DNA of 64,000 nucleotides. Origin: Chryseobacterium oranimense. GTDB lineage: Bacteria > Bacteroidota > Bacteroidia > Flavobacteriales > Weeksellaceae. The position numbers and the translations under genes were made by a program. The stretch spans positions 1,860,001 to 1,924,000 of the forward strand of contig NZ_CP104203.1 in assembly GCF_025244725.1 (NCBI RefSeq), read 5' to 3'. The notes beneath the pieces are model-generated. The model had not been told where the DNA came from. It was given only the letters and a program-made list of their open reading frames with translations, and did not search any database. Below, in pieces: positions 1 to 8,897 of the stretch (position 1 is its first letter; each line of letters begins with the position of its first letter).

Positions 1-1
1 T

Positions 2-499
2 ACGGATGATGAAAATGTAGGAATTATTGCCCACAATACAATCTGTGACAACGGCCCGGAATTAAATTACCTGGCTAACGGCCCTTCCATCAACAAAGAT
101 GCAGACCAGACGCGTTTATTTGTCAGAATGCAGGGAAGAAAAATTTATGAATACGCTCTGAAAAATGTACCTGTAGCCATCAAAGAAACTATCGATGAGG
201 CAGGGCTTTCCCTTGAAGATATCGACAAGATCCTGATTCACCAGGCCAATGCAAAAATGGACTACGCCATGATCGAAAGACTTCACAAGCTTTATGATGT
301 GAAAGAATACGACCATGCCATCTCCCCTATGACAATCCAGGACTTTGGAAATACCTCTGTAGCAACCATTCCTACCATGTATGATTTAATAATTAAAGGA
401 AAAATGGAAGGTCAAACGTTTAAAGATAAAGGTAACATTGTGATGACTTCGGTAGGTGCCGGAATGAACATCAATGCTATCGTGTACAGATTTCCTTAA
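2..499 (+). CDS. 3-oxoacyl-ACP synthase III family protein (FabH-like), C-terminal part
   Basis: The gene begins upstream of the window. The frame is open from base 2 to the stop at 497-499, giving about 165 residues. The segment carries the two late active-site motifs of the FabH/KAS III thiolase fold: HQAN (the histidine) and FGNTSVAT (the asparagine). It ends in the usual GAGMNINAIVYRF strand. KAS III enzymes condense an acyl-CoA with malonyl-ACP in the cytoplasm. The catalytic cysteine would lie in the missing part. Whether this is the housekeeping fabH or one of the paralogues common in Bacteroidota cannot be told from the fragment. Confidence 0.85.
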   Translation, partial: TDDENVGIIAHNTICDNGPELNYLANGPSINKDADQTRLFVRMQGRKIYEYALKNVPVAIKETIDEAGLSLEDIDKILIHQANAKMDYAMIERLHKLYDVKEYDHAISPMTIQDFGNTSVATIPTMYDLIIKGKMEGQTFKDKGNIVMTSVGAGMNINAIVYRFP

Positions 500-565
500 A
501 ATATTTAATTAATAAAAAAATATAAAGCACAGGGAAACTATTCTTTGTGCTTTTTTAAATTGATC

Positions 566-1771
566 ATGCAAAGAAATTTTTTAATCATTGCCGCCATCTT
601 CCTGTTCCTGGAGATCTATATCTATCAGGCTATAAGAACATTAACTGATAATTTCTGGATAAGACTCGGTTACTGGGTCGTCTCTTTGGCCGTTTATGGG
701 ATCTTTGCCTATGAAGTTACCCATTTCCAAAGATCAGACAGAAGTACAGTCAGATTCCAGATCATGATTTCATTATTTCTGATCTTTATTCTGCCTAAAA
801 TCTTTGTAGTCCTGTTTTTGCTGATTGATGACATCTTCAGAACCGGCGGATACCTGATAGGATTAACCCAGCCTAATGAAAACTTCTTCCCCGAAAGAAG
901 AAAGTTCCTGAGCCTGGTAGGCTTAGGTCTTGGCGGTGTTCTTTCAGCTCTTTTCATTGATGGAATTACGTTCGGAAAATACAGGCATACGGTAAGAAAA
1001 ATAAAAATAAAAATCCCGGGACTATCAAAAAGCTTCGAGGGTTATAAAGTGATCCAGATTTCCGATGTACACAGCGGTAGTTTTTCCGATCCATCCAAAC
1101 TGCAGCATGCTATTGATCTTATCAATGAGCAGAATCCTGATCTTGTCCTTTTCACCGGGGATATGGTGAATAATGTTTCGGATGAATTCAAGCCTTTTAT
1201 CCCGCTATTTTCAAAAATTAAAGCAAAAGACGGCAAGTTTGCAGTTCTTGGAAACCACGATTACGGAGATTACGTAACATGGTCCTCTGCTGATGCTAAA
1301 AAGAAGAATCTGGACGCACTTATCGAATACGAAAGACAAGCCGGTTTTGATATGCTGAGAAACGAGAACAGGGTAATAGACAGAAACGGAGAAAAGCTTT
1401 ACATTCTCGGGGTTGAAAACTGGGGACTGAAACCCTTCCCTCAATTCGGTAAAATTGATGACGCTTTAAAAGGAGTACCGGAATCCGCTCCGAAAATCCT
1501 GATGAGTCATGACCCCACCCACTTTGATTATGTAGTCAAAAAACACCCGGGAAACATTCATTTAACTCTTTCAGGACACACTCACGGTATGCAGTTCGGT
1601 CTAGATCTGAAAAACATCAAATGGTCTCCGGTACAGTACCGTTATCCGAAATGGGCCGATTTGTATGAAAGTGAAGGAAAAATGTTGTATGTAAACAGGG
1701 GGTTTGGAGTTTTGGGTTATCCGGGGAGAGTTGGGGTTTTGCCGGAAATAACACTTTTTGAGCTGTCTTAA
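566..1771 (+). CDS. membrane-anchored metallophosphoesterase
   Basis: This is a roughly 401-residue calcineurin-like phosphoesterase of the YkuE/YaeI type. Four hydrophobic segments occupy about residues 5-25, 36-51, 68-92 and 114-132. The catalytic domain follows with the metal-binding series SDVHSG, FTGDMVNN, LGNHDYG and LSGHTHG, all intact, so it should be an active two-metal phosphoesterase. The ATG at 566 was chosen over an upstream TTG at 545 because the protein then opens with a hydrophobic segment. YaeI/YkuE relatives act on phospholipid-type substrates, but the substrate here is unknown. It lies 66 bp after the ketosynthase and may be co-transcribed with it. Confidence 0.85.
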   Translation: MQRNFLIIAAIFLFLEIYIYQAIRTLTDNFWIRLGYWVVSLAVYGIFAYEVTHFQRSDRSTVRFQIMISLFLIFILPKIFVVLFLLIDDIFRTGGYLIGLTQPNENFFPERRKFLSLVGLGLGGVLSALFIDGITFGKYRHTVRKIKIKIPGLSKSFEGYKVIQISDVHSGSFSDPSKLQHAIDLINEQNPDLVLFTGDMVNNVSDEFKPFIPLFSKIKAKDGKFAVLGNHDYGDYVTWSSADAKKKNLDALIEYERQAGFDMLRNENRVIDRNGEKLYILGVENWGLKPFPQFGKIDDALKGVPESAPKILMSHDPTHFDYVVKKHPGNIHLTLSGHTHGMQFGLDLKNIKWSPVQYRYPKWADLYESEGKMLYVNRGFGVLGYPGRVGVLPEITLFELS

Positions 1772-1776
1772 TTAGT

Positions 1777-1921
1777 CTCTCGCAGATTTAGCAGATTTAG
1801 CAGATGTTTGTGTTATAACGAATGGCTTTTATTTAGATATAAGAATTATTACGTCTGTTTATCCGTGATTATAGCTCATAATATCCATAATCATCTGCTA
1901 AATCTGCTAAATCTGCGAGAG
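1777..1921. repeat. perfect 30-bp inverted repeat with 85-bp loop
   Basis: Bases 1777-1806 and 1892-1921 are exact reverse complements over 30 bp. Each arm holds two tandem copies of the unit GCAGATTTA or its complement. The element fills most of the gap between two convergent genes. A related but distinct palindrome lies at 10194-10251, which also contains GCAGATG ends. It may act as a two-way terminator or as a mobile REP-like element. No coding capacity was seen. Confidence 0.9.
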
Positions 1922-1944
1922 CATAAAATTCCGCGAGAAAAAAA

Positions 1945-2697
1945 TTAAAAAATATAATCCTTCATACGCGAAGTAGCCATATCATTCTCATCGATCCAGG
2001 CAAGAAGCGCCTCCAGCTTATCCTCCATTTTTTTACCCGAAAACAGGCTTCTGTAAAACGGAATGTCAAATCTGTACTTTTTAAAATCGGTAAATTGCCA
2101 GGAATTAATGTAGATCAGGACAAAATCATCCTTTTTAAGGGTTTCAAAGACCATATTCTGATAATACTTCATCGGCAGGATCTGAAATACAAAATCATTG
2201 TAAGGCAGCTGACTGTATGGTGAAATGCTTTCAGGCACGATACTCAGTCCGTCTTCTTCAATGATCTCCGTATCCCTTTTCAACCTTTTGAAGGGAAAAA
2301 GAATATCTGCATTATCGATATTGGAAACATAATTGAACTCCAAAGATTTCAGATTTTCCTGCGGCAGTTTAACATCTTTTTGCCTGATTCCCCTGATCTG
2401 TTTTTCTAAAAGATCCTGAATATTTTTCTTGACACTTTCAATTTCCTGCAGATTGGAGCTCTTATTATAAAAAGCAATTTCATGCCCTTTGGATGAAATT
2501 GCTTTTATTAAATTCTGCAGTTTTTCTGCGATGGAAATCTCCACAAAAAAACTGGCTTTAATATCATGAATATCTAAAATCCGCAGAATAGCTTTTGTAT
2601 TGTCTTCTGCAATTTTCAGTCTTTCCACATCAGAAATTTCCGAACTGTTTTTTGCCTCAGCTTCAATATTCAAGATGTTAAAAGTCAATAAAATCAT
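1945..2697 (-). CDS. polysaccharide deacetylase-like protein with degraded active site
   Basis: This 250-residue protein has the overall layout of the NodB/DUF3473-type deacetylase fold. It has an N-terminal ILLTF strand, a GHEIA segment at residues 71-75, a GIR segment near 103 and a late IYINSWQF strand. The catalytic positions have changed. The usual TFD is TFN at residues 5-7, the H(S/T)xxH metal motif after GHEIA is replaced by FYNKSSN, and the histidine of the HPWE-like strand is Asn. It is cytoplasmic by sequence, with no signal peptide. Enzyme activity is doubtful, and a binding or structural role is possible. It converges on the metallophosphoesterase and stands alone. Confidence 0.6.
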   Translation of the reverse strand: MILLTFNILNIEAEAKNSSEISDVERLKIAEDNTKAILRILDIHDIKASFFVEISIAEKLQNLIKAISSKGHEIAFYNKSSNLQEIESVKKNIQDLLEKQIRGIRQKDVKLPQENLKSLEFNYVSNIDNADILFPFKRLKRDTEIIEEDGLSIVPESISPYSQLPYNDFVFQILPMKYYQNMVFETLKKDDFVLIYINSWQFTDFKKYRFDIPFYRSLFSGKKMEDKLEALLAWIDENDMATSRMKDYIF

Positions 2698-2781
2698 TTA
2701 AATTAAATTTTAGATAATATTTTTAATTAATTATAAATCAGGCGTTAAATAAACTTTTATTTAAACATTAACTTTAAGTAA

Positions 2782-3747
2782 TTAATTTTTGTTTAATTTC
2801 ACTCTAAGATTCTTAATCATGTCCTTCGACATTTCAGAAATTCCGAAATCATAAGTAAGTCCCCAGTCTTTTTTCGCTACAGAATCGTCAATAGATGCCG
2901 GCCAAGAATCTGCAATTGCCTGTCTGAAATCCGGCTGATAATCGATTGAAAAATCAGGTATTTCTTTCTTGATTTCTTCTGCCAGTTCTTTAGGTGTAAA
3001 TGACATTCCACCCAAATTATAAGAAGAGCGAACGGTAAGACTTTCTTTCGGAGCTTCCATTAATTTCAAAGTAGCATTAATAGCATCATCCATATACAAC
3101 ATCGGCATTCCGGTATCTTCAGAAATGAAGCTTGTATATTTACCCTCCTCTATCGCTTCATAAAAAATCTCTACGGCATAATCGGTAGTACCACCTCCTG
3201 CAGGAGTCTTCCATGAGATAAGTCCGGGGTATCTGATACTTCTTACATCCACTCCATATTTATCAAAATAATATTCGCACCATTTCTCTCCGGCCATTTT
3301 AGAGATTCCATATACGGTAGTAGGATTTAAAACAACATCCTGTCCTACATTCTGTTTTGGAATTCCTTTTCCAAACACAGCAATTGAACTTGGCCAGAAA
3401 ATCTTTTTAAGAAGCCCTTCCTTTGCCATTTCGCAAAAATGAAGAAGAGGTTCCAGATTCAGTTTCCAGGCGAAAATTGGCTGCTTTTCTGAAGTCCCGG
3501 ATAAAAGAGAAGCCAGGTGATACACCGTAGTGATCTCATAATCCTTGATTACCTGTCTTACCAGCTGCGTATTGGTAACATCCATTCTTTCGTAATGTCC
3601 TGCAGCGGTAATTCCTTTTTGCCACCTGTCCAGTCCTGATGCTACAACATTGTCAGCTCCATGAATTTCAACAAGTCTGTTTGTCAGTTCGGTGCCGATT
3701 TGTCCCAAAGCACCTGTAATGAGTATTCTTTCCGTATAGGATTCCAT
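2782..3747 (-). CDS. L-threonine 3-dehydrogenase, epimerase-like (SDR) type
   Basis: This 321-residue extended short-chain dehydrogenase closely resembles the GalE-like L-threonine dehydrogenases known from Flavobacterium and Cytophaga. These oxidise L-threonine to 2-amino-3-ketobutyrate with NAD+, the first step of threonine breakdown to glycine and acetyl-CoA. Visible features are the Rossmann motif GALGQIG (residues 12-18), the catalytic Ser pair SS at 120-121, and YGISK with Tyr146 and Lys150. The kbl partner is not in the window. Its own promoter lies just upstream (see 3770-3796). Confidence 0.8.
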   Translation of the reverse strand: MESYTERILITGALGQIGTELTNRLVEIHGADNVVASGLDRWQKGITAAGHYERMDVTNTQLVRQVIKDYEITTVYHLASLLSGTSEKQPIFAWKLNLEPLLHFCEMAKEGLLKKIFWPSSIAVFGKGIPKQNVGQDVVLNPTTVYGISKMAGEKWCEYYFDKYGVDVRSIRYPGLISWKTPAGGGTTDYAVEIFYEAIEEGKYTSFISEDTGMPMLYMDDAINATLKLMEAPKESLTVRSSYNLGGMSFTPKELAEEIKKEIPDFSIDYQPDFRQAIADSWPASIDDSVAKKDWGLTYDFGISEMSKDMIKNLRVKLNKN

Positions 3748-3769
3748 TTTACATATTTTTAGAATTGTA

Positions 3770-3796
3770 CAAAAGTAAAAAAATCATACCATCCAA
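3770..3796 (-). promoter_or_regulatory. Bacteroidota-type promoter of the threonine dehydrogenase gene
   Basis: On the minus strand TACTTTTG (bases 3777 to 3770) matches the -7 consensus TAnnTTTG. A TTG lies about 16 bp further upstream, at bases 3796-3794. The start codon follows 22 bp after the -7 box. Confidence 0.6.
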
Positions 3797-3798
3797 AA

Positions 3799-3827
3799 TA
3801 AAAAAGGTATGCAAAAACATACCTTTT
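3799..3827 (-). terminator. hairpin terminator of the TonB receptor gene
   Basis: The sequence AAAAAAGGTATG, a short A-rich loop, and CATACCTTTTT form a strong stem with a T run on either strand. It lies 24 bp beyond the stop codon of the receptor gene at 3851 and just before the next promoter. Confidence 0.7.
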
Positions 3828-3850
3828 TCATTATCCCTAAAAAGAAGTCT

Positions 3851-6706
3851 TTAAAAGCTCAGGTTAACCCTGGCAAAAAGAAACCTTCCGTTCATTCCAA
3901 ACTGGGATGTATTTCTTGAGTAAACAAACTGATTCTGATTGGTAAGGTCTATAGGAGCAGCATTAGCCACATAAACCAGGTTACCTGAACTATCCAGAGC
4001 AGGTGTTTTCACAATAGCAGGCCCGTAATTTTTATCCGGATAAACATCAAATAAGTTGTTTGCTCCAATAGTCAGCCTGAACTGGTTGCTGAATTTATAG
4101 CCCACCGATAGGTCGGTAATCACTTTACCACCCCAAACAGGATGTTCTGTGGCAACAGCCTGGCCGTTGATAATCTCACCGCTTATAATACCATCTCCGT
4201 TAGCATCCATCACATTCGGGTCGGTAACTTTTCCGAAATACACATTTCTAAGAAGCACATTGAACCTGCTAATTTCTAAAGCATTATTAATAGAAGCTTT
4301 AAATCTTGGTACAGCCTCTTCAAGATAAATTCTGCTCGATTCCGAGTAATAACGGTTGACCTGCCCAGCCTTAATCAAAATATCAGAACCATGAATATCT
4401 CCTACCCTGTTAGTTTTCGACACTGTAACAGCCAAATCCGAGTTCAAAGAAATTCCTTCCGAAAACCTTGCTCTATGTGAAATTACCCCTTCAATACCTT
4501 TAGTCTGGGTATCTATAGCATTAGCAAAGAATGTAGCAGCATTAGCATTAGCTCTATCAAAGGTAGCTTGTACAATTCCAAGATCACTTCCCGGCGGATA
4601 AACTCCTGATGGTCTTGAAAACTGATCAGTAAGAACCACTCTGTTCTTAATTTTAATATAATACCCATCAACGGTAAAGGTAAGATTGGCTTGTGGAATT
4701 TTTGCGGTAAACCCTGCAGAATAGCTTGTTGATTCTTCCTGTTTCAACTGTGGAATGCCTAGGAGCCTAGCAACTTCTGAATCATTTGAAAATGTCCCTA
4801 CCTCAAATGCAGTACCGCCAACAAACTGGGTTGCAGTGGCATTGAAATAAATCTGCTGCAAAGAAGGCGCTCTGAAGCCCGTAGAATGAGCTGCTCTTAA
4901 ATTAATCTGATCAGTCAGCTTATACCGTGTTGCAATTTTATAATTAAATGTGGATCCAAAGTCTGAATAATTTTCATAACGCAAAGCCGCACTCAAAAGC
5001 CACTTATCCGTAACATCCAGTTCGGTATCCACATAAGCTGCGACAGACTGCCTTCCTTTATTTAAAGCATTTTCAGGCCTGAAACCTGGAAATACCTGTG
5101 ATCCGCCAGGTCTCGTAGCTCCTAAAAAATCAGTGGGTTTCAGAGAAACAGCAGTTGACAGTGTCTGGATTCCTCCGTTAATATCATAAAGTGCCCATGA
5201 TGCCTCTTCTCCGTTTTTTATCTTATACCGTTCAAACCTTGCCTCTGCTCCGAAAGCTATGTTAAAGCCTTTCAGCCAGTCAACTTTTGTATCAAAATCT
5301 GCATTGATCGTATTCTGCATAAAGCTTAATCCTCCTGCATCAAATTCTGTTTTACTAGGATAAAGCATGGATGCATTGGCAGTATTCTTAATGGTGTAAT
5401 CAAAAGTATTCTGACCAAAAGTGTTGCTGATATCGTAATTGATATTTCCCAATTTTCCTTTAAATCCACCTGCAAAAGAAAGGTCGATAACATCAGAGGC
5501 TATTTCAGGCAAGAAACCATTTGGATACAATGAAGTGGAAGTCCTGTTCTGGTTAGGTCTCCTGAAAAAACCGGCCGCATTACCGTCTCTGTAAGAAATT
5601 CCCCCAAATGCATATCCCTTCACTGATGAAGAAAGATCAAATTCAGAATTCATAAAAAACTGGCCGGATGTCAGTTTCGACTGTCCTACCCTCATATTAA
5701 AATCATCTCTTGTTAATTTCCTGTAAGCCAGCTCATCTTCAGTTACATTAACCTTCAACAGGTTCTGCAATTGAGTAATTGTGTTAGCAGACTGAATATC
5801 AGCTTGCTGCTGGGCTGTAAAATAGCCGACCTGCGGAGCAAACTGATGAATATAATTGATAATCTGCTGTGTATTTGGAGTATTACTAATGTTACCAAAA
5901 AGTGAAGAAATATTCACGCCGTTTTCCAATGCTCTCTGCTCAATGGCATTATAGGCATTAAAAATATCTCCGGTAGCGGCCATAGCTCTTCTGGTATCGT
6001 CTCGGCTTAATAAACTTGCCGTAAAATTGATAAATCCGCCTGTTCCGAGTTTAGTTCCATAATTAAGATCTACCTGGTATTTTCCGCCGTCCCAGCCTCC
6101 ATGATGGTCATTCGATCCTTTTGAATTAAAAGCTCCCGCTGTAACAGCTGCTGTAAAAGCATTGGTATTTTTCTTCATAATGACGTTGATAACCCCTGCA
6201 ATGGCATCAGAGCCATATTGTGCAGAAGCTCCGTCTCTCAACACCTCTAATCTTTCAATAGCAAATGCGGGAATAGCATTGAGATCGGTGCCTACTGATC
6301 CTCTGCCCGGTGAACCATTGATGTTGACCAAAGAAGAGGTATGTCTTCTTTTTCCATTAAGTAGAACCAATACCTGGTCAGGTCCGAGTCCTCTTAATTG
6401 AGCTGGGTCCACATGGTCTGTTCCATCGGCTACAGTTGTTGAGTTAGAGGTAAAAGAAGGTGCCGCGTAATTCAAAATCTGATTGAGATCTGTCTGTGGG
6501 CTTAAAACCGATTGAGATCCAATGTTAATAACATCTACAGGAACAGGAGTATCAGTAGCAACCCGGGCTTTATTTCTTGAGCCAATGGAGATCTTTACTT
6601 CATCCACCTGGTTTGTCTTTATAGAATCATTGGTTTGGGCACTGGCATTTGCTGAAATAAAAAACAATACTCCAAGCAAAGCAATTTTCTGGTAATTTTT
6701 TTTCAT
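3851..6706 (-). CDS. TonB-dependent outer-membrane receptor
   Basis: This is a roughly 951-residue receptor. The chosen start at 6706 gives a clear signal peptide ending in NASAQ. An upstream in-frame ATG at 6742 would add 12 residues that spoil it. A TonB-box-like stretch (VDEVKIS) and a plug domain with LRGLGPDQVLVLLNGKRR and the LRDGASAQYGSDAIAGVINV segment follow. The rest is a beta-barrel ending in the aromatic C-terminus ARVNLSF. The protein imports an unidentified ligand using TonB-ExbBD energy. It has no SusD partner and no long N-terminal carboxypeptidase-like domain, so it is not a SusC. No iron-type operator like that at 55465 was seen upstream, so iron is not implied. Confidence 0.88.
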   Translation of the reverse strand: MKKNYQKIALLGVLFFISANASAQTNDSIKTNQVDEVKISIGSRNKARVATDTPVPVDVINIGSQSVLSPQTDLNQILNYAAPSFTSNSTTVADGTDHVDPAQLRGLGPDQVLVLLNGKRRHTSSLVNINGSPGRGSVGTDLNAIPAFAIERLEVLRDGASAQYGSDAIAGVINVIMKKNTNAFTAAVTAGAFNSKGSNDHHGGWDGGKYQVDLNYGTKLGTGGFINFTASLLSRDDTRRAMAATGDIFNAYNAIEQRALENGVNISSLFGNISNTPNTQQIINYIHQFAPQVGYFTAQQQADIQSANTITQLQNLLKVNVTEDELAYRKLTRDDFNMRVGQSKLTSGQFFMNSEFDLSSSVKGYAFGGISYRDGNAAGFFRRPNQNRTSTSLYPNGFLPEIASDVIDLSFAGGFKGKLGNINYDISNTFGQNTFDYTIKNTANASMLYPSKTEFDAGGLSFMQNTINADFDTKVDWLKGFNIAFGAEARFERYKIKNGEEASWALYDINGGIQTLSTAVSLKPTDFLGATRPGGSQVFPGFRPENALNKGRQSVAAYVDTELDVTDKWLLSAALRYENYSDFGSTFNYKIATRYKLTDQINLRAAHSTGFRAPSLQQIYFNATATQFVGGTAFEVGTFSNDSEVARLLGIPQLKQEESTSYSAGFTAKIPQANLTFTVDGYYIKIKNRVVLTDQFSRPSGVYPPGSDLGIVQATFDRANANAATFFANAIDTQTKGIEGVISHRARFSEGISLNSDLAVTVSKTNRVGDIHGSDILIKAGQVNRYYSESSRIYLEEAVPRFKASINNALEISRFNVLLRNVYFGKVTDPNVMDANGDGIISGEIINGQAVATEHPVWGGKVITDLSVGYKFSNQFRLTIGANNLFDVYPDKNYGPAIVKTPALDSSGNLVYVANAAPIDLTNQNQFVYSRNTSQFGMNGRFLFARVNLSF

Positions 6707-6936
6707 AGGTTTTCTTTTATCAAAAATAGCAAATAAAGCCATGAAAAACTAAATTTAATTCAACAAAACGAGACATATAATGAAAATAAATAAAATAATA
6801 CTAATAAATAAAGTATACTAATCAATATGATTTATTTTTTACATACAAATGAGTAATTTAATGGATAATTTATTTTCTGATGATTTTTACAGCTATAAAC
6901 TCGTGTTAAAGACTTATAATTTCTTCAAAAATTCTC

Positions 6937-6944
6937 TACTTTTG
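6937..6944 (+). promoter_or_regulatory. -7 box upstream of ggt
   Basis: TACTTTTG matches TAnnTTTG and lies 17 bp before the ggt start codon. No clear -33 TTG was found at the expected distance, so only the -7 element is supported. Confidence 0.45.
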
Positions 6945-6961
6945 CTATAAACAAAAATCTT

Positions 6962-8650
6962 ATGAAGAAGTTTTTTATTGCAGCAGTATTGTTGGCTAGT
7001 AATGTATACTGGGCTCAGTTTACTGATTTCAACATTATAAAAGAGGTAAAAGTCAAGAATAAGGGTGTAGTGGTTTCTGCCCACCCTCTTGCAAGCCAGG
7101 CGGGAGCGGACATTATGAAGATGGGCGGAAATGCTTACGATGCTATTGTAGCAACACAATATGCCCTTGCTGTAGTTTATCCTCAAGCCGGGAATATCGG
7201 TGGTGGCGGCTTTCTAGTGGGTGTGAAAAACAATGGTGAAAAATTCACACTGGACTACAGGGAAACAGCTCCCAAAAAAGCTTCCAGAGATATGTATGTT
7301 GACAAAACAGGAAAGGCCAACACAGACCTGTCCCAAAACGGAAGACTCGCAGTAGGAATCCCCGGAAGCATAGCAGGATTTTTTGCGACTTTAAAATACT
7401 GTAAGCTCCCGATGGACAAAATCATCCAGCCAGCTATTGATCTGGCGGAAAAAGGGTTTGCCATCACGGAAATGGAAGCTAACATGCTGAATACACACAA
7501 AGAAAACTTCTTAAAACACAATAAATCTTCTATCGCTTTTGTAAAAGATACTCCCTGGAAAGCAGGTGATCTTCTGGTTCAGAAAGAGCTGGCTGCCACT
7601 CTGAAATTAATTCAGAAGCTAGGAGCAAAAGGATTTTATGAAGGCAAAACGGCCGAGCTTATGGTTTCCGAAATGAAAAAAGGTAACGGAATCATTACTT
7701 TGGAAGACCTTAAAAACTATAAAACAGCAGAAAGGAAACCTTTAGAATTTGATTATAAAGGAAACCGCGTGATAACAATGCCTCTTCCTTCCAGTGGCGG
7801 TGTATTGCTTGCCCAGATGCTGACGATGGCCGGATACGAAAACCTTGAAAAATATCAGCAGAACTCCACAGAGGCCGTACAGATCATGACGGAAGCTGAA
7901 AGAAGAGCTTTTGCAGACAGAGCAGAATACATGGGCGACCCTGATTTTATTGAAGATAAAACGACTTACCTGACTTCTGATGCCTATTTAAAAAACAGAT
8001 GGAAAAACTTCAGCTTCAGTAAAGCTACACCAAGCTCAGAAGTAGGAAAAATCATCGAACAGCCAAAAGAATCGACACAGACCACCCATATTTCCGTTAT
8101 TGACAAAGACGGAAATGCTGCTTCTGTAACGACTACCCTTAACGGATACTATGGAAGTAAAGTTGTGGTTTCCGGAGCAGGATTCTTCTTGAATAATGAA
8201 ATGGACGATTTCTCGATCAAGCCCGGTGTCCCTAATATGTTTGGAGCCGTAGGCGGAGAGGCCAATTCCATACAGCCTAATAAAAGAATGCTTTCTTCAA
8301 TGACTCCTACTATCCTGCTTAAAAACGGAAAACCTTATATGGTAGTGGGAACACCGGGTGGAACTACCATTCCTACTTCCGTTTATCAGTCTATTGTGAA
8401 TGTGGTAGATTTTAAACTGAATGCGAATATCTCTGTGAATGCCCCAAAGTTTCATCATCAGTGGCTGCCTGAGAAAATTACGGTAGAAAACAATTTCCCT
8501 GAAAGTACTATTGAAGCTCTTAAAAGCAAAAATTATGTAATCGAAAAAATAAAATACATCGGAAAAACCGAGCTGATCCTGATGGATGACAATGGAAATA
8601 TCCATGCTGTGGCAGATGGCCGCGGGGATGATTCGGTTGCGGTGGAATAA
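6962..8650 (+). CDS. ggt: gamma-glutamyltransferase
   Basis: This 562-residue preproenzyme has a signal peptide (about residues 1-19, ending VYWAQ) and the full GGT fold. The autocatalytic cleavage and nucleophile site is the TTHISVIDKDGN segment. Thr374 is the predicted new N-terminus of the small subunit, equivalent to Thr391 of E. coli GGT. The oxyanion and substrate motifs PLPSSGGVLL and SSMTPTILL are present. The exported enzyme cleaves gamma-glutamyl bonds of glutathione and similar peptides. It is monocistronic and divergent from the receptor gene. Confidence 0.95.
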   Translation: MKKFFIAAVLLASNVYWAQFTDFNIIKEVKVKNKGVVVSAHPLASQAGADIMKMGGNAYDAIVATQYALAVVYPQAGNIGGGGFLVGVKNNGEKFTLDYRETAPKKASRDMYVDKTGKANTDLSQNGRLAVGIPGSIAGFFATLKYCKLPMDKIIQPAIDLAEKGFAITEMEANMLNTHKENFLKHNKSSIAFVKDTPWKAGDLLVQKELAATLKLIQKLGAKGFYEGKTAELMVSEMKKGNGIITLEDLKNYKTAERKPLEFDYKGNRVITMPLPSSGGVLLAQMLTMAGYENLEKYQQNSTEAVQIMTEAERRAFADRAEYMGDPDFIEDKTTYLTSDAYLKNRWKNFSFSKATPSSEVGKIIEQPKESTQTTHISVIDKDGNAASVTTTLNGYYGSKVVVSGAGFFLNNEMDDFSIKPGVPNMFGAVGGEANSIQPNKRMLSSMTPTILLKNGKPYMVVGTPGGTTIPTSVYQSIVNVVDFKLNANISVNAPKFHHQWLPEKITVENNFPESTIEALKSKNYVIEKIKYIGKTELILMDDNGNIHAVADGRGDDSVAVE

Positions 8651-8692
8651 TTACAATCAGGATTCGATTTATCACAATTTTTCAGTATATAC

Positions 8693-8764
8693 GCTTCGAC
8701 TCCGCTCTGCATGACAGTTTACAAACTTACTTATTAGAGATGTCATGCTGAGCGGAGTCGAAGC
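8693..8764. repeat. 24-bp inverted repeat, GCTTCGACTCCGCT family
   Basis: Bases 8693-8716 and 8741-8764 are reverse complements with one mismatch. The core CTTCGACTCCGCTC recurs at 46439-46517 and, more diverged, at 62765-62890. The right arm is followed by a T run, so it may terminate ggt transcription. Similar palindromes are scattered in many Bacteroidota genomes. Confidence 0.8.
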
Positions 8765-8897
8765 ATTTTTCATATAATCTTTCAGAATCTTCAGCTTTAC
8801 TCTTTTCCTTCAAAAAACTCCCGGGATTATTTCAACTGACTTTTGTCATGTTTAAGATAAAAATTCTTAATTTTCCGCATTCAAAATACAAAATCCT

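Noticed and set aside
3851..6706. SusC-type carbohydrate receptor call
   Set aside because: There is no SusD gene next to it and no N-terminal carboxypeptidase-like extension.
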